Assembly (NCBI GenBank): GCA_958402075.1
Contig: CATXSD010000093.1
Location: forward strand, 1 to 9,985
DNA from: Mediterranea massiliensis
GTDB lineage: Bacteria; Bacteroidota; Bacteroidia; Bacteroidales; Bacteroidaceae
Length of the DNA stretch: 9,985 nucleotides
Reading direction: 5' to 3'
Shown: piece after piece, positions 1 to 8,009 of the stretch
Layout of the letters: each line of letters starts with the position of its first letter
Position numbering within the stretch: the first letter of the stretch is position 1
Made by a program: the position numbers and the translations under genes
The notes under the pieces: generated by a model
Seen by the model: only the letters and a program-made list of their open reading frames with translations
Told to the model about the DNA's origin: nothing
The model's database searches: none

Positions 1-242
1 ATTTGGTATGTGCCATCCGCGATTACAAAGGCCGCAAGTTCAACTTGCTGGAACACGTGGACAAGGCTACCGGTTTCATCTCTTACAAGTCGAAGAACGG
101 AAAGGACTTGAAAGCCCTCGAATTGCCGGGTTTGTGGAACGGTTCCATGAGCGACTGGAACACGGTGTTCGTGGAAGTGCCGTTGAGCACATTCAATCCG
201 GTAAAGACCGTGAACGATTTGTTGCGTGAACAGCATCAGTAA
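1..242 (+). CDS. C-terminal end of a DUF4301-like protein (5' truncated by window edge)
   Basis: About 79 residues of an open frame run in from the left edge and stop at TAA (240-242). The apparent start (TTG at 3) is only the first in-frame codon, so the true start lies outside the window. The visible part has a conserved-looking core, with RDYKGRKFNLLEHVD, a following FISYKSKNGK segment, ALELPGLWNGSMSDWNT, and the ending TFNPVKTVNDLLREQHQ. I recognise this as resembling the C-terminus of DUF4301 proteins, a roughly 500-residue family of Bacteroidota with no established function. That assignment rests on memory of the family, not on a search. No membrane segment is visible in this part. The gene converges on the histidine kinase gene and shares the hairpin terminator at 265-303 with it. 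It has no evident link to efflux. Confidence 0.65.
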   Translation, partial: LVCAIRDYKGRKFNLLEHVDKATGFISYKSKNGKDLKALELPGLWNGSMSDWNTVFVEVPLSTFNPVKTVNDLLREQHQ

Positions 243-264
243 GCAGTGATTGACCGAAAATAAG

Positions 265-303
265 AAAGTCCGCTTGTCTGCATAAGACGGGCGGACTTTT
301 TTT
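265..303. terminator. Rho-independent terminator, probably bidirectional
   Basis: The 9-bp arms AAAGTCCGC (265-273) and GCGGACTTT (291-299) enclose an inner GTCT/AGAC stem. On the plus strand a seven-T run (297-303) follows, so this is a strong terminator for the DUF4301-like gene, 22 bp after its stop. On the minus strand the hairpin is followed by a T-rich stretch and lies about 66 bp after the histidine kinase stop, so it can also end the regulator transcript. A near-identical hairpin sits at 8187-8221. Confidence 0.88.
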
Positions 304-365
304 ATCTGGAGTATGCGGTGTAGGCATGCTTGTGGCATATCCTATCAGCATACGTGGCGTCTTTT

Positions 366-1592
366 TTATGCTATTGCGTCCGTTGCATGGAGGAATTTGC
401 CGTGAGCGAGACGTAGGATAATGGCAGTGCCTTCATTTTCCTTCGACTCAATCTTCACTACGATGTTGTAAAGTTTAAGTATTTTCACGGCAAGACTCAT
501 GCCTATGCCGTTGCCTTGAAACGAGCGGGTGTTGGCGGCACGGTAGAAAGGCTGTGAGATGTAGGGGATGTCCGATTGGGGTATGCCGATGCCCTTGTCT
601 CTTATCTCCACAGACTTCTCGCCGAGCGTAATGCCCACCTCGTCCGAAGAATACTTCAGGGCATTGCGCACGATATTGCTGATAGCCATCTTCAGCAGGT
701 ATGGATTGGCCAGGATGCTGCAGTTTTCGCAGCCGGGTAAGATGTGAAGAAAGACCCGCTCGTTGGTCGTAAATTGTCCCAAAAAGTCTTTCCATAGAAT
801 TTGTTCGCGACTTTCACCGTCCGACTCGTTCATCGCCATGGACAGATACAGCAGTTGCTTGATGGTCTGTGACATCCTTAGCGCCTCCTGTTCGATTCGT
901 TGGAGCGACCCTTCATAGTCGGCCGCATCGCGTTGTTTCATCAGGGCGATTTCGCACTCTCCCTGTATGGCCGTGAGCGGATTGTTGAGTTCGTGGGAGG
1001 CGTGATGTACGAACTGTTTCTCCCGCTGATACGCGTCGTGCAACGTGTCGATGTGCCGTTGGGTGTAAAGTCGGCTGACCAGTATGACGATGAGTAAGCA
1101 CAGGGTCGTGACACCGATAATCCAATAGCCCATCTGCCGGTGCAGGTATTCGCCGAGATGCCTGTTGAGCATGACGATGACAAAGAAATTGCCTTCCGGT
1201 TTGGGATAATATACGGCGATTCCCAGGTTGTCGCCATTTTTAAACTTCAGTTCCCCATGGCTCTTCAGCCGTTCAATCTGTGCGGGCGACATGAATCTGA
1301 GCAAGGCCTTTCGGGTGCCTTCTGCCTTGTCGGCATCGAGCACAATCTGTGAGGATACAGGCTTGGCCACTGTGTCGGTGCGGTGTTCCATATAAATATC
1401 GTAGACCCTGTTGCCGCTGCACCGCTCCAGATTCTTTTGTGCGATGAGTTCGGCACGCTCTTCCAGAAACGAATAATACAGGTTGTCGGCATAGTCAGAC
1501 ATCCAGTACCATAACACGGCAAACACCATGCCTATGGCGCACAGCGTGATGGCCGAGTAGATGAAAATAATCTTATGAGCAATCTTCAGCAT
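366..1592 (-). CDS. Membrane sensor histidine kinase of the metal-efflux two-component system
   Basis: A 408-residue inner-membrane kinase that should autophosphorylate on His200 and pass the phosphate to the response regulator encoded 25 bp upstream. Order of parts: transmembrane helix 1 (about 8-30), extracytoplasmic sensor loop (about 31-154), helix 2 (about 155-175), a short linker, the HisKA dimerisation helix with H-box SHELNNPLT (199-207), then the ATP-binding domain with N-box NIVRNALKYS (306-315), G1 DKGIGIP (332-338), F-box PFYRA (348-352) and G2 GNGIGM (360-365). All catalytic motifs are present. Oddities: only about 15-20 residues separate helix 2 from the H-box region, so there is no room for a normal HAMP domain, and a CENC motif (288-291) lies between HisKA and the N-box. 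The sensor loop has no Met- or His-rich metal motif, so the stimulus is not visible. It is the last gene of the minus-strand block. Confidence 0.93.
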   Translation of the reverse strand: MLKIAHKIIFIYSAITLCAIGMVFAVLWYWMSDYADNLYYSFLEERAELIAQKNLERCSGNRVYDIYMEHRTDTVAKPVSSQIVLDADKAEGTRKALLRFMSPAQIERLKSHGELKFKNGDNLGIAVYYPKPEGNFFVIVMLNRHLGEYLHRQMGYWIIGVTTLCLLIVILVSRLYTQRHIDTLHDAYQREKQFVHHASHELNNPLTAIQGECEIALMKQRDAADYEGSLQRIEQEALRMSQTIKQLLYLSMAMNESDGESREQILWKDFLGQFTTNERVFLHILPGCENCSILANPYLLKMAISNIVRNALKYSSDEVGITLGEKSVEIRDKGIGIPQSDIPYISQPFYRAANTRSFQGNGIGMSLAVKILKLYNIVVKIESKENEGTAIILRLAHGKFLHATDAIA

Positions 1593-1617
1593 AATTTTCA
1601 GTTCGCTTGCAGCGGGG

Positions 1618-2295
1618 TTATTCCATTACATATCCCACGCCGATTACAGTACGTATGTATTTGTGAGTAAATCCTTTGTCAATCTTGTTGCGCAGGTAGT
1701 TGACATACACGTCCACGACATTGGTGTTCGTATTGAAGTTCTTGTCCCACACGTTCTTCAGCAGTTGTTCGCGGCTGAGTACCACGCCGTGGTTATGGAT
1801 GAAGTATTCGAGCAACCGACATTCTTTCACCGTCAGGTCGATGACGACCCCTTCGCGTTCTGCCCTATGGGCCGACAGGTTCAGTACAATGTCGTTATAG
1901 GTGATTTCCGATGCCACGGCTCCGTTGGCCGAACCCCGTCTTAGCAGGGCTGCAATACGTGCCTGCAGTTCTCTGAAACTGAATGGTTTGACTACGTAGT
2001 CATCAGCTCCGGCGTTGAGGCCGTCCACGATGTTCTGCGTGGTGCCGAGTGCCGTAAGAAGCAGGATGGGAGTGGTGTAGCCAAACTGTTCCCTGTAGCG
2101 TCGGCAAAGTTCCAGACCACTGATTTTCGGCATGATAATATCGAATATCAGCAGGTTGAACACTCCGTTCTGTATTTCGTTCCATCCGCTTTCACCGTCG
2201 TAGGCCACGGTGACTTCATATCCGAACTCTTCGAGTCCGCGTTTGATGAAGGAGGCGATGTTCACCTCATCTTCTACCAACAATACTTTATCCAT
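1618..2295 (-). CDS. OmpR/PhoB-family response regulator
   Basis: A 225-residue cytoplasmic transcription factor of normal length. The receiver domain (about 2-118) has the acidic pocket E8/D9, phospho-acceptor Asp52 in FDIIMP, Thr81 and Lys103 in VVKPFS, so phosphorylation should work. A short linker leads to the OmpR-type winged-helix domain (about 128-225), with TVKECRLLEYF, the RxQLLKNVWD segment, the recognition helix around TNVVDVYVNYLRNKID, and the C-terminal wing IRTVIGVGYVM. It is closest in layout to CusR/CopR/CzcR-type regulators, which usually bind tandem direct repeats. It lies 135 bp downstream of the pump gene and 25 bp upstream of its kinase. Its likely target is the efflux operon promoter near 7974-8051, where four boxes with helical spacing occur; this link is inference. 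Confidence 0.94.
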   Translation of the reverse strand: MDKVLLVEDEVNIASFIKRGLEEFGYEVTVAYDGESGWNEIQNGVFNLLIFDIIMPKISGLELCRRYREQFGYTTPILLLTALGTTQNIVDGLNAGADDYVVKPFSFRELQARIAALLRRGSANGAVASEITYNDIVLNLSAHRAEREGVVIDLTVKECRLLEYFIHNHGVVLSREQLLKNVWDKNFNTNTNVVDVYVNYLRNKIDKGFTHKYIRTVIGVGYVME

Positions 2296-2430
2296 TTCTC
2301 AAAAACTATTTCTAGGCAAATAACTTATACAAAAAGTATGCCGAGACAGGACAAAGCCGCAAAGAGTAAGATAGGAAGATGCGTCTCGGTCCGGTAACGG
2401 CATCCTTTAGGATTAGACCTTTTGGTATGC
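2296..2430 (-). promoter_or_regulatory. Pump-to-regulator gap with dyads and a possible internal promoter or attenuator
   Basis: This 135-bp gap is much longer than the other gaps in the block. It holds a 7-bp inverted repeat, CCGAGAC (2341-2347) and GTCTCGG (2383-2389), with a 35-bp loop. On the minus strand the second arm is followed by CATACTTTTTG, so a partial terminator is possible. Overlapping this is a small dyad, ATAC-N5-GTAT (about 2327-2339). A weak sigma-type match exists: TTTG at 2363-2360, then 21 bp, then TA (2338-2337) and TTTG (2333-2330), with one extra base between TA and TTTG. One ATTAGAC (2412-2418) matches a box in the operon promoter. The two regulator genes may therefore be both read through and transcribed separately. 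Confidence 0.35.
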
Positions 2431-5400
2431 TCAGAGCTTTCGCTCGTTGAGCTTCCCGGCTTTGTTGTAGAGCTGGCGGCGATAAATACCCTGTACAATC
2501 AGCGGGAAGACAAACAGGGTGAACAACGTGGCTCCCACAAGTCCGCCGATGATGACCACAGCCAGAGGACGCTGGCTTTCGGAACCTATGCCGTGACTCA
2601 ATGCGGCCGGCATCAGGCCGAGCATGGCCATCATGGCCGTCATGAGCACGGAGCGGATGCGGTAGCGCACGCTGACTTCCACCGCCTGTTCGAGCGGCAG
2701 ACGCTCCTTGATGTTATGCTTGATGTCGGTGACCATGATGACTCCGTTCTGGATACAGATTCCGAACAGGCAAATGAAGCCCACACCCGCAGAGATAGAG
2801 AAGTTGAAGCCTGTGATGAGCAGTATCACAATGCCGCCTACAGCCGCAAACGGGATATTCATCAGCACCAGACCGGCATCGCGCGGATTGTTGAACAACA
2901 CAAACAGAATGATGAAGATGAGCACAAGGCTGATAGGCACCACCTGAGCCAGTCGGGCAGTGGCACGCTGCTGATTCTCAAAGTCGCCTGCCCATACAAA
3001 CTTATAGCCCTTGTCGGGATGAAGCTGTGCGTCCACCTTGGCCCGGGCTTCTGCCACCGCACCTCCCATGTCGCGTCCGCGTACGGAGAATTTTACCGCA
3101 CCAAAACGGGAGTTGTTGTCGCGGAATACCAGCAGCGGACCGGTGAGGGTACGTATGCGGGCCAGTTCGCCGATAGGCACCATGGTACCGTTGGCGGTCG
3201 GTACCAGAATCTTGCTTATCTGGCTCTCGTTCATACGGAAGTTCTTTTCATAGCGCACCATGATGTTGAATTTCTTTTCGCCTTCGTACATGGTAGAAGC
3301 ACTCTTTCCGCCGATAGCCATCTCGATGACCGACTGTACCGTCTGCTTGTCGATGCCGTAGCGTGACAGAGCTGCCTCGTCCAGCTCGATACGCAGTTCC
3401 GGCTGACCGATGTTCTGTATCACGCCGAGGTCGGTGATACCGCGCACCGTTTTCAGTATCTTGTAGATTTTGTTGGAGTAGGCCGCAATCTTTGTCAGGT
3501 CGTCGCCGTAGACCTTGACGGCAATTGAGCCTTTCACACCACTGACGGCTTCTTCCACGTTGTCCGAGATAGGCTGGGAGAATCCGAAGTCGACTCCGGG
3601 ATAAATCGACAGGTCTTTTGCCATCTTGTTGATGAGCTGCTCCTTCGTAAGTCCGCTTTTCCAGGTTTCTTCAGGATAAATCTTTACCAGTATCTCCACG
3701 TTGTAGAATCCCGTAGGGTCAGTACCGTCGTTGGGGCGTCCTGTCTGGCTCAGCACATCTTCCACTTCTGGATAGTTGCGCAGTCTGGCCCTGATTTCGT
3801 TGGCGAGTTTGACCGACTGGTCGAGCGAGATGCTGCTCGGCATGGATGCACGCATGTAGATGGAGCCTTCGTTCAGCTCGGGCAGGAACTCGGAGCCAAG
3901 CAGGAAATAGCACGACAGGCCGGCTATCATCACTACGACCGACACAATGAGGGCTCTGCGTTTGTGGCGTCGGCACAGATAGAAAAAGCGGAGGGCGTGG
4001 TTCGTCAGGAATTCCGTGAACGGATTATGCTTTTCTCTGACATTCTTCTTGAGCAGCACCGACGTAAGCATCGGCACGAGGGTGAGTGTGAAAATCAGGG
4101 CGCCGAGCAGTGCGAAGCCGAGCGTATAGGCCATCGGACTGAACATCTTGCCTTCCACCTTCTGGAACGAGAAGATAGGGATGAGGGCGGTGATGATGAT
4201 CAGTTTGGAGAAGAATACGGCACGGGCACGGTCGTTGGCGATTTTCCGGATTAGTCCGAGCTTCAGCTGCCTGTTGTATTCTTCCATGCCTACTTTGCGG
4301 GCGTGTGCGTCGAGTGCCACAAACAGCCCTTCGACCATTACTACCGCCCCGTCGATGATGATACCGAAGTCGATGGCCCCCATGGAAATCAGGTTGGCGC
4401 TCATTCCCTTTACGTGAAGACAGATAAAGGCAAAGAGCAGGGACAGCGGCACCACAATGGCCACGTTGACAGTGGTACGCCAGTCGGCCATGAACAGGAA
4501 TACGATGACGGTCACCAGGATAAGTCCTTCGGCCAGGTTGTGCAGTACGGTGTGTACAGATACGTTGATCAGATTGGTACGGTCGTAGAAGGGTACAATC
4601 TTGACATCTTTTGGCAACTGTGCCTGTATGTCGGCCACCTTCTTCTTCAGCAGCGGGATGACGGCCCCCGGGTCGTCGCCGCGGTGCATCAGTACCATGC
4701 CTTCCACTACATCGTCCTTGTCGCCGATACCGCATTGTCCGAGCCGTGGCAGACTCGATTCCTTCACGGTAGCTACATTCTTGACGAGGATAGGCGTGCC
4801 GTTGACATTCTTCACCACCACGTTTTCAAGGTCCTTGATGTTGGATATCAGTCCGATACCGCGTACCACATAGGCCTGTGCCCCCTTGTTCACGATGTCG
4901 CCTCCCACGTTGAGGTTACATTTCTCTATGGCATCATACAGTTCCAGGTTGGAGATTCCGTAGCTGTTCAACTGATTCGGATTAATCTGCACCTCAAATG
5001 TCTTTACTTCGCCGCCGAAGCTCACCACGTCGGCCACACCCGGCACAGCACGCAACTGCCGGTCGAGCACCCAGTCCTGTAGCGTTTTCAGTTCTCTCAC
5101 CGAGCGCTTGTCGCTCTGCAGGGTGTAACGGTAAATCTCACCCGTAGGTCCTGTGGCCGGCTGCACTTCGGGCGATACGCCATCGGGAAGGTCGGCCCCT
5201 TTTATCAGATTGTACACCTGCTGGCGGGCGAACGAGTCGTCCACATGGTCGTCAAAAAGCACGTTGACCACAGACAGGCCGAACAGGGTGGTACTTCGCA
5301 CGATGGTCTTCTTCTGTACGGGATTCATGGCCAGTTCAATCGGAATGGTGACAAACTTCTCCACTTCCTCCGCACTTCTGCCCGGCCACTGCGTGATGAT

Positions 5401-5553
5401 GGTTACGTTGGTGTTGGTGATGTCTGGAAAGGCGTCCACAGGCGTCTCTTCGAAGCAGTAAACTCCGAATATTACCACCAGCAAGGTCAGAAACAAGATA
5501 AAGAACTTGTTTCGGAGGGAAAACGTGATGATATTGTTGATAAAATTCTTCAT
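2431..5553 (-). CDS. czcA: CzcA-type heavy-metal RND efflux pump (inner-membrane subunit)
   Basis: A 1040-residue proton-driven metal exporter, full length for the HME-RND family. Visible parts: helix 1 (about 12-32), first periplasmic loop with WPGRSAEEVEKFVTIPIE (56-73), the helix 2-6 bundle (about 335-500), second large loop (about 555-870) and the C-terminal helix bundle (about 870-1025). The helix 4 motif DFGIIIDGAVVMVE (395-408) carries the Asp pair expected for proton coupling and fits the divalent-cation (HME1/HME2) pattern; the Asn that usually follows VE is Gly409 here. Comparing from memory with E. coli CusA, the Met triad 573/623/672 corresponds to Met571, Asn618 and Glu668. Cu(I)/Ag(I) transport is therefore unlikely, and Zn, Co, Cd or Ni more likely. 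The gene starts 12 bp after the adaptor gene; no clear Shine-Dalgarno is seen. Confidence 0.95.
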   Translation of the reverse strand: MKNFINNIITFSLRNKFFILFLTLLVVIFGVYCFEETPVDAFPDITNTNVTIITQWPGRSAEEVEKFVTIPIELAMNPVQKKTIVRSTTLFGLSVVNVLFDDHVDDSFARQQVYNLIKGADLPDGVSPEVQPATGPTGEIYRYTLQSDKRSVRELKTLQDWVLDRQLRAVPGVADVVSFGGEVKTFEVQINPNQLNSYGISNLELYDAIEKCNLNVGGDIVNKGAQAYVVRGIGLISNIKDLENVVVKNVNGTPILVKNVATVKESSLPRLGQCGIGDKDDVVEGMVLMHRGDDPGAVIPLLKKKVADIQAQLPKDVKIVPFYDRTNLINVSVHTVLHNLAEGLILVTVIVFLFMADWRTTVNVAIVVPLSLLFAFICLHVKGMSANLISMGAIDFGIIIDGAVVMVEGLFVALDAHARKVGMEEYNRQLKLGLIRKIANDRARAVFFSKLIIITALIPIFSFQKVEGKMFSPMAYTLGFALLGALIFTLTLVPMLTSVLLKKNVREKHNPFTEFLTNHALRFFYLCRRHKRRALIVSVVVMIAGLSCYFLLGSEFLPELNEGSIYMRASMPSSISLDQSVKLANEIRARLRNYPEVEDVLSQTGRPNDGTDPTGFYNVEILVKIYPEETWKSGLTKEQLINKMAKDLSIYPGVDFGFSQPISDNVEEAVSGVKGSIAVKVYGDDLTKIAAYSNKIYKILKTVRGITDLGVIQNIGQPELRIELDEAALSRYGIDKQTVQSVIEMAIGGKSASTMYEGEKKFNIMVRYEKNFRMNESQISKILVPTANGTMVPIGELARIRTLTGPLLVFRDNNSRFGAVKFSVRGRDMGGAVAEARAKVDAQLHPDKGYKFVWAGDFENQQRATARLAQVVPISLVLIFIILFVLFNNPRDAGLVLMNIPFAAVGGIVILLITGFNFSISAGVGFICLFGICIQNGVIMVTDIKHNIKERLPLEQAVEVSVRYRIRSVLMTAMMAMLGLMPAALSHGIGSESQRPLAVVIIGGLVGATLFTLFVFPLIVQGIYRRQLYNKAGKLNERKL

Positions 5554-5565
5554 AAGGCAGATGGG

Positions 5566-6660
5566 TTATTTTAGCGAGTTATACACAAGCAATGCGTTGT
5601 GGACGATAATCTTGTCGCCGGCTTTCAGTCCTGAGGCCACATAGTCGACTGTACCCGTTTCTTTGAGCAGCTTCACTTCGTGGTAGGACAGCACGTTCTT
5701 ATCGTCCACCACAACCACATAGTCCTTGTCGTCGTCAAAGATTACCGCTTCTGCAGGCACGGCAGGATAAGCCTTGTGGCCTGTCGGCACGGCGACATAT
5801 ACGTTGGCAAACATGCCAGGTTTTAGTAGATAGTCCTTGTTGTTCATGTTGATTTTCAGCTGTTCGGTCTTGCTCTCGGGATTGAGTTCGGGATAGACTT
5901 TGTCCACAGTGCCGTAGAACGGCTTTTCATCGCCATAAGCCAGTGTCTTAATCGTGGCGGCAGCTCCCGTCTTCACCTTGCTGATGTCGTTCTCATAGAT
6001 GTCGGCAATAATCCATACGTCGTTGAGGCCGGCTATCGAGAACAGCTGTTCATCCTGGTCGGGACGTATCTGCATGTTGGGGTTGATGTTTGCCTCGGTG
6101 ATGAAACCTGAGATAGGTGCCTTGATGGCATAGGTCGATTTGCCGAGGATGTGGTCGATGGCATAGATTTCGCGCAGGCGTTGCTTTTCTGCCTGGGCAT
6201 TCTTCAGGGCTTTGTCGGCCTGCAGTAAATCGCGGTCGGATGCCATACCCCCGTTGTACATGTCGTGCATAGCCATTTTTTCGCGTTTGGCAGCCAGAAT
6301 CTGCAGGTCGGCGTCGTTCATCTGTTTTTCGTAATTGGCCACTTCGCCCGACCGGACTACGGCCAGTACCTGACCTTTTTGGACGTAGTCGCCCACGGTG
6401 GCACCCATGTGTATCACTGTTCCTCCGTACATGGGGAATACGTGCGCCACGTTGTTGGGGTCGCAGTCCACGTGCCCGTTGAGTACCAGTTCGTCGGCAA
6501 AGGCGTGATTCTGTACGGTTTCTACTGTGACTACCTTGCGCAGTGAGTCGGTAAGATAGGGTATCTGTATATTGTCGCTGTGGTCGTTGTTCTTTGAGCA
6601 CGACCACATCAGCATGGCCGCCATTGCGGCTGCAATTAGAATTGTGTGCTTTCTTTTCAT
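5566..6660 (-). CDS. CzcB/CusB-type membrane-fusion lipoprotein (adaptor)
   Basis: A 364-residue periplasmic adaptor that joins the CzcA-type pump to the outer-membrane channel. It has a lipoprotein signal: KRKH, a hydrophobic stretch (about 7-19), then LMWSC with Cys21 as the lipidated residue. Domains in order: first lipoyl half (about 60-105, with GGTVIHMGATVGDYVQKGQVLAVV), a short coiled-coil hairpin (about 106-166), second lipoyl half (about 175-210, APISGFITE), beta-barrel (about 213-290, ending KPGMFANVYV) and a membrane-proximal domain (about 295-360). The N-terminus after Cys21 lacks the Met cluster with which CusB binds Cu(I)/Ag(I), and there is no C-terminal metal-binding extension. 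One local feature, GHVDCD (62-67), places His63, Asp65, Cys66 and Asp67 close together. It starts 19 bp after the outer-membrane factor gene and ends 12 bp before the pump gene, so the three are surely co-transcribed. Confidence 0.93.
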   Translation of the reverse strand: MKRKHTILIAAAMAAMLMWSCSKNNDHSDNIQIPYLTDSLRKVVTVETVQNHAFADELVLNGHVDCDPNNVAHVFPMYGGTVIHMGATVGDYVQKGQVLAVVRSGEVANYEKQMNDADLQILAAKREKMAMHDMYNGGMASDRDLLQADKALKNAQAEKQRLREIYAIDHILGKSTYAIKAPISGFITEANINPNMQIRPDQDEQLFSIAGLNDVWIIADIYENDISKVKTGAAATIKTLAYGDEKPFYGTVDKVYPELNPESKTEQLKINMNNKDYLLKPGMFANVYVAVPTGHKAYPAVPAEAVIFDDDKDYVVVVDDKNVLSYHEVKLLKETGTVDYVASGLKAGDKIIVHNALLVYNSLK

Positions 6661-6679
6661 ATTTTGTCTGTTTTCAATG

Positions 6680-7948
6680 TCAATATTTCACGACTTCACG
6701 TCCGGCTGCCTTGTTGAGTTCTTCGGCCGTCAGATACACTTTTTCTCTGACGGTCGATATTTCGAGCATGGCTTCCTTGTAGGTCTTGTAGAAGTCGACA
6801 AACTCAAGCAAGCTGATGTTGCGCTTGCGGTAGTTTTCGTTTACGCTCTGGAACAGATTCTGGATGTTCTCCTTGTCAAAGTTGTCCGACACACTCTTTT
6901 CGAGCGACAGCGAGCGCAGGAAGTTCTCCTTTGCGACCACCACTTCGTTTTGTGCCTTTTCCAGGGTTCCGGCATAGTTTTGTTCACACTGGACGATGTG
7001 TGCCTTTGCGCTGCGGATGTGTCCTTGGTTGTGATTGAAGATGGGTACGGAGAGACTTACGCCGACGGCGAAATAGTTGGGGAAATAGCCTGCGTTGCGG
7101 TCGTATTGTCCCGTGATGTGTACCTCGGGCCATGCTTGCGACTTGCTTACCTTGAGTGCGGCCTTGGCCTGTTCGGTCTGGTGGAGTGCCATGAGCACGT
7201 CGGAACGCTGTATCAGACTGTCGGTCAGCAGCCGGTCACATGCTGACACGTCGGGAAAGGCCGATGGGTCGGGATTGAATACAGTGGTAAGTGCGATGGA
7301 AGAGGGCATCGCCATGAGCAGACGCAGGCGTCCCTGAAGGGAGGATACATTTTCGAGAAACTCATTCTGTTCTCTTCTTACCGACAGCAGGAGTGCCTGT
7401 ATGCGGGCGGTCTCAATGCGTGAGATGTTGCCTTTTTTCTCCTGCACCATGAGCTGGTCGAGCGTTGTGCGCAGTGACACAATCTCGTTCTGATAAATCT
7501 TCATGTTGCGCTGTGCAAAGTAGAGCTTGACGAATGTCTGGTGAAGCTCGGCCCGCAGGTTGCGTAGCAGTTCCTCAAAGCGGGCTACGGCCACGTCGTG
7601 TCCGCTTCGTGCTTCTTTCACCACATTGGAGTGTTGTCCGGCTATGCTGATCAGTTGGTCTACGTTGACCAGTTGTTCGCTTTCATGCCCGAAGTCGAAA
7701 TAGCGATGGCTCAGCCTGTTATAGACGTTCTCCTCCAGAGAAATTACCGGATTGTGATACAGTTTGGCTTGTGTAATGGCAGCGTCGGCCATACTGATGT
7801 TGCACTTCTCGGCCAGCAGGTCGATGTTTCGTGCCAGAAAGAGGGAGTCGGCTTCCTGAAGAGTCAGTTCCACGGTCTGACAGAATCCTGTGCTTGCTTT
7901 CCAAATCAACAATCCTAATAAAACAATCTTTTTACTGAATAACACCAT
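6680..7948 (-). CDS. TolC/CzcC-type outer-membrane efflux channel
   Basis: A 422-residue outer-membrane factor that forms the exit duct of the metal pump. A cleavable signal peptide is visible (about 1-23, KK then a hydrophobic run, cleavage near GFC/Q). The Cys has Phe before it, which does not fit a lipobox, so unlike CusC this is probably not a lipoprotein. The mature part has the internal two-fold repeat of TolC proteins: long amphipathic helices about 28-65, 105-215, 250-275 and 310-415, with short strand segments near 66-100 and 275-305 (for example GVSLSVPIFNHNQG, 296-309). It is the first gene of the operon; AGGA lies 4 nt before the ATG and a TACATTTG -7 box lies 25 nt upstream. The order channel, adaptor, pump is the usual czcCBA order. 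Confidence 0.92.
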   Translation of the reverse strand: MVLFSKKIVLLGLLIWKASTGFCQTVELTLQEADSLFLARNIDLLAEKCNISMADAAITQAKLYHNPVISLEENVYNRLSHRYFDFGHESEQLVNVDQLISIAGQHSNVVKEARSGHDVAVARFEELLRNLRAELHQTFVKLYFAQRNMKIYQNEIVSLRTTLDQLMVQEKKGNISRIETARIQALLLSVRREQNEFLENVSSLQGRLRLLMAMPSSIALTTVFNPDPSAFPDVSACDRLLTDSLIQRSDVLMALHQTEQAKAALKVSKSQAWPEVHITGQYDRNAGYFPNYFAVGVSLSVPIFNHNQGHIRSAKAHIVQCEQNYAGTLEKAQNEVVVAKENFLRSLSLEKSVSDNFDKENIQNLFQSVNENYRKRNISLLEFVDFYKTYKEAMLEISTVREKVYLTAEELNKAAGREVVKY

Positions 7949-7973
7949 ATTTTCCTGAACTTTAAAACAAGCG

Positions 7974-8004
7974 CAAATGTATTTATTTGTTGTCTCAAAG
8001 AACA
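7974..8004 (-). promoter_or_regulatory. Bacteroidota-type promoter of the metal-efflux operon
   Basis: On the minus strand TACATTTG (7981-7974) matches the Bacteroidota -7 consensus TAnnTTTG exactly. A gap of 19 bp separates it from TGTT (8004-8001), a poor version of the -33 box TTTG. Transcription would start near 7966, giving a leader of about 18 nt before the channel gene, typical of the group. The weak -33 box suggests that an activator is needed. Confidence 0.6.
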
Positions 8005-8009
8005 GTCAT

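Noticed and set aside
311..353. Inverted repeat GTATGC/GCATAC after the first terminator
   Set aside because: Only 6-bp arms with a 31-bp loop in a stretch of repeated GCAT words; not better than chance.
2422..3366. 314-codon plus-strand open frame opposite the pump gene
   Set aside because: It is antisense to a clear CzcA coding region, is rich in His, Asp, Gln and Glu as typical for antisense frames, and shows no recognisable domain.
4303..5082. 259-codon plus-strand open frame opposite the pump gene
   Set aside because: Same reason: a shadow of the conserved pump sequence with no family resemblance of its own.
2431..6660. Assignment of the pump system as a copper/silver (Cus) exporter
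   Set aside because: The helix 4 motif, the loss of two of three CusA methionine positions and the absence of an N-terminal Met cluster in the adaptor argue for divalent metals.
6572..7246. 224-codon plus-strand open frame across the channel and adaptor genes
   Set aside because: It overlaps two well-supported minus-strand genes and their junction; composition is that of an antisense frame.
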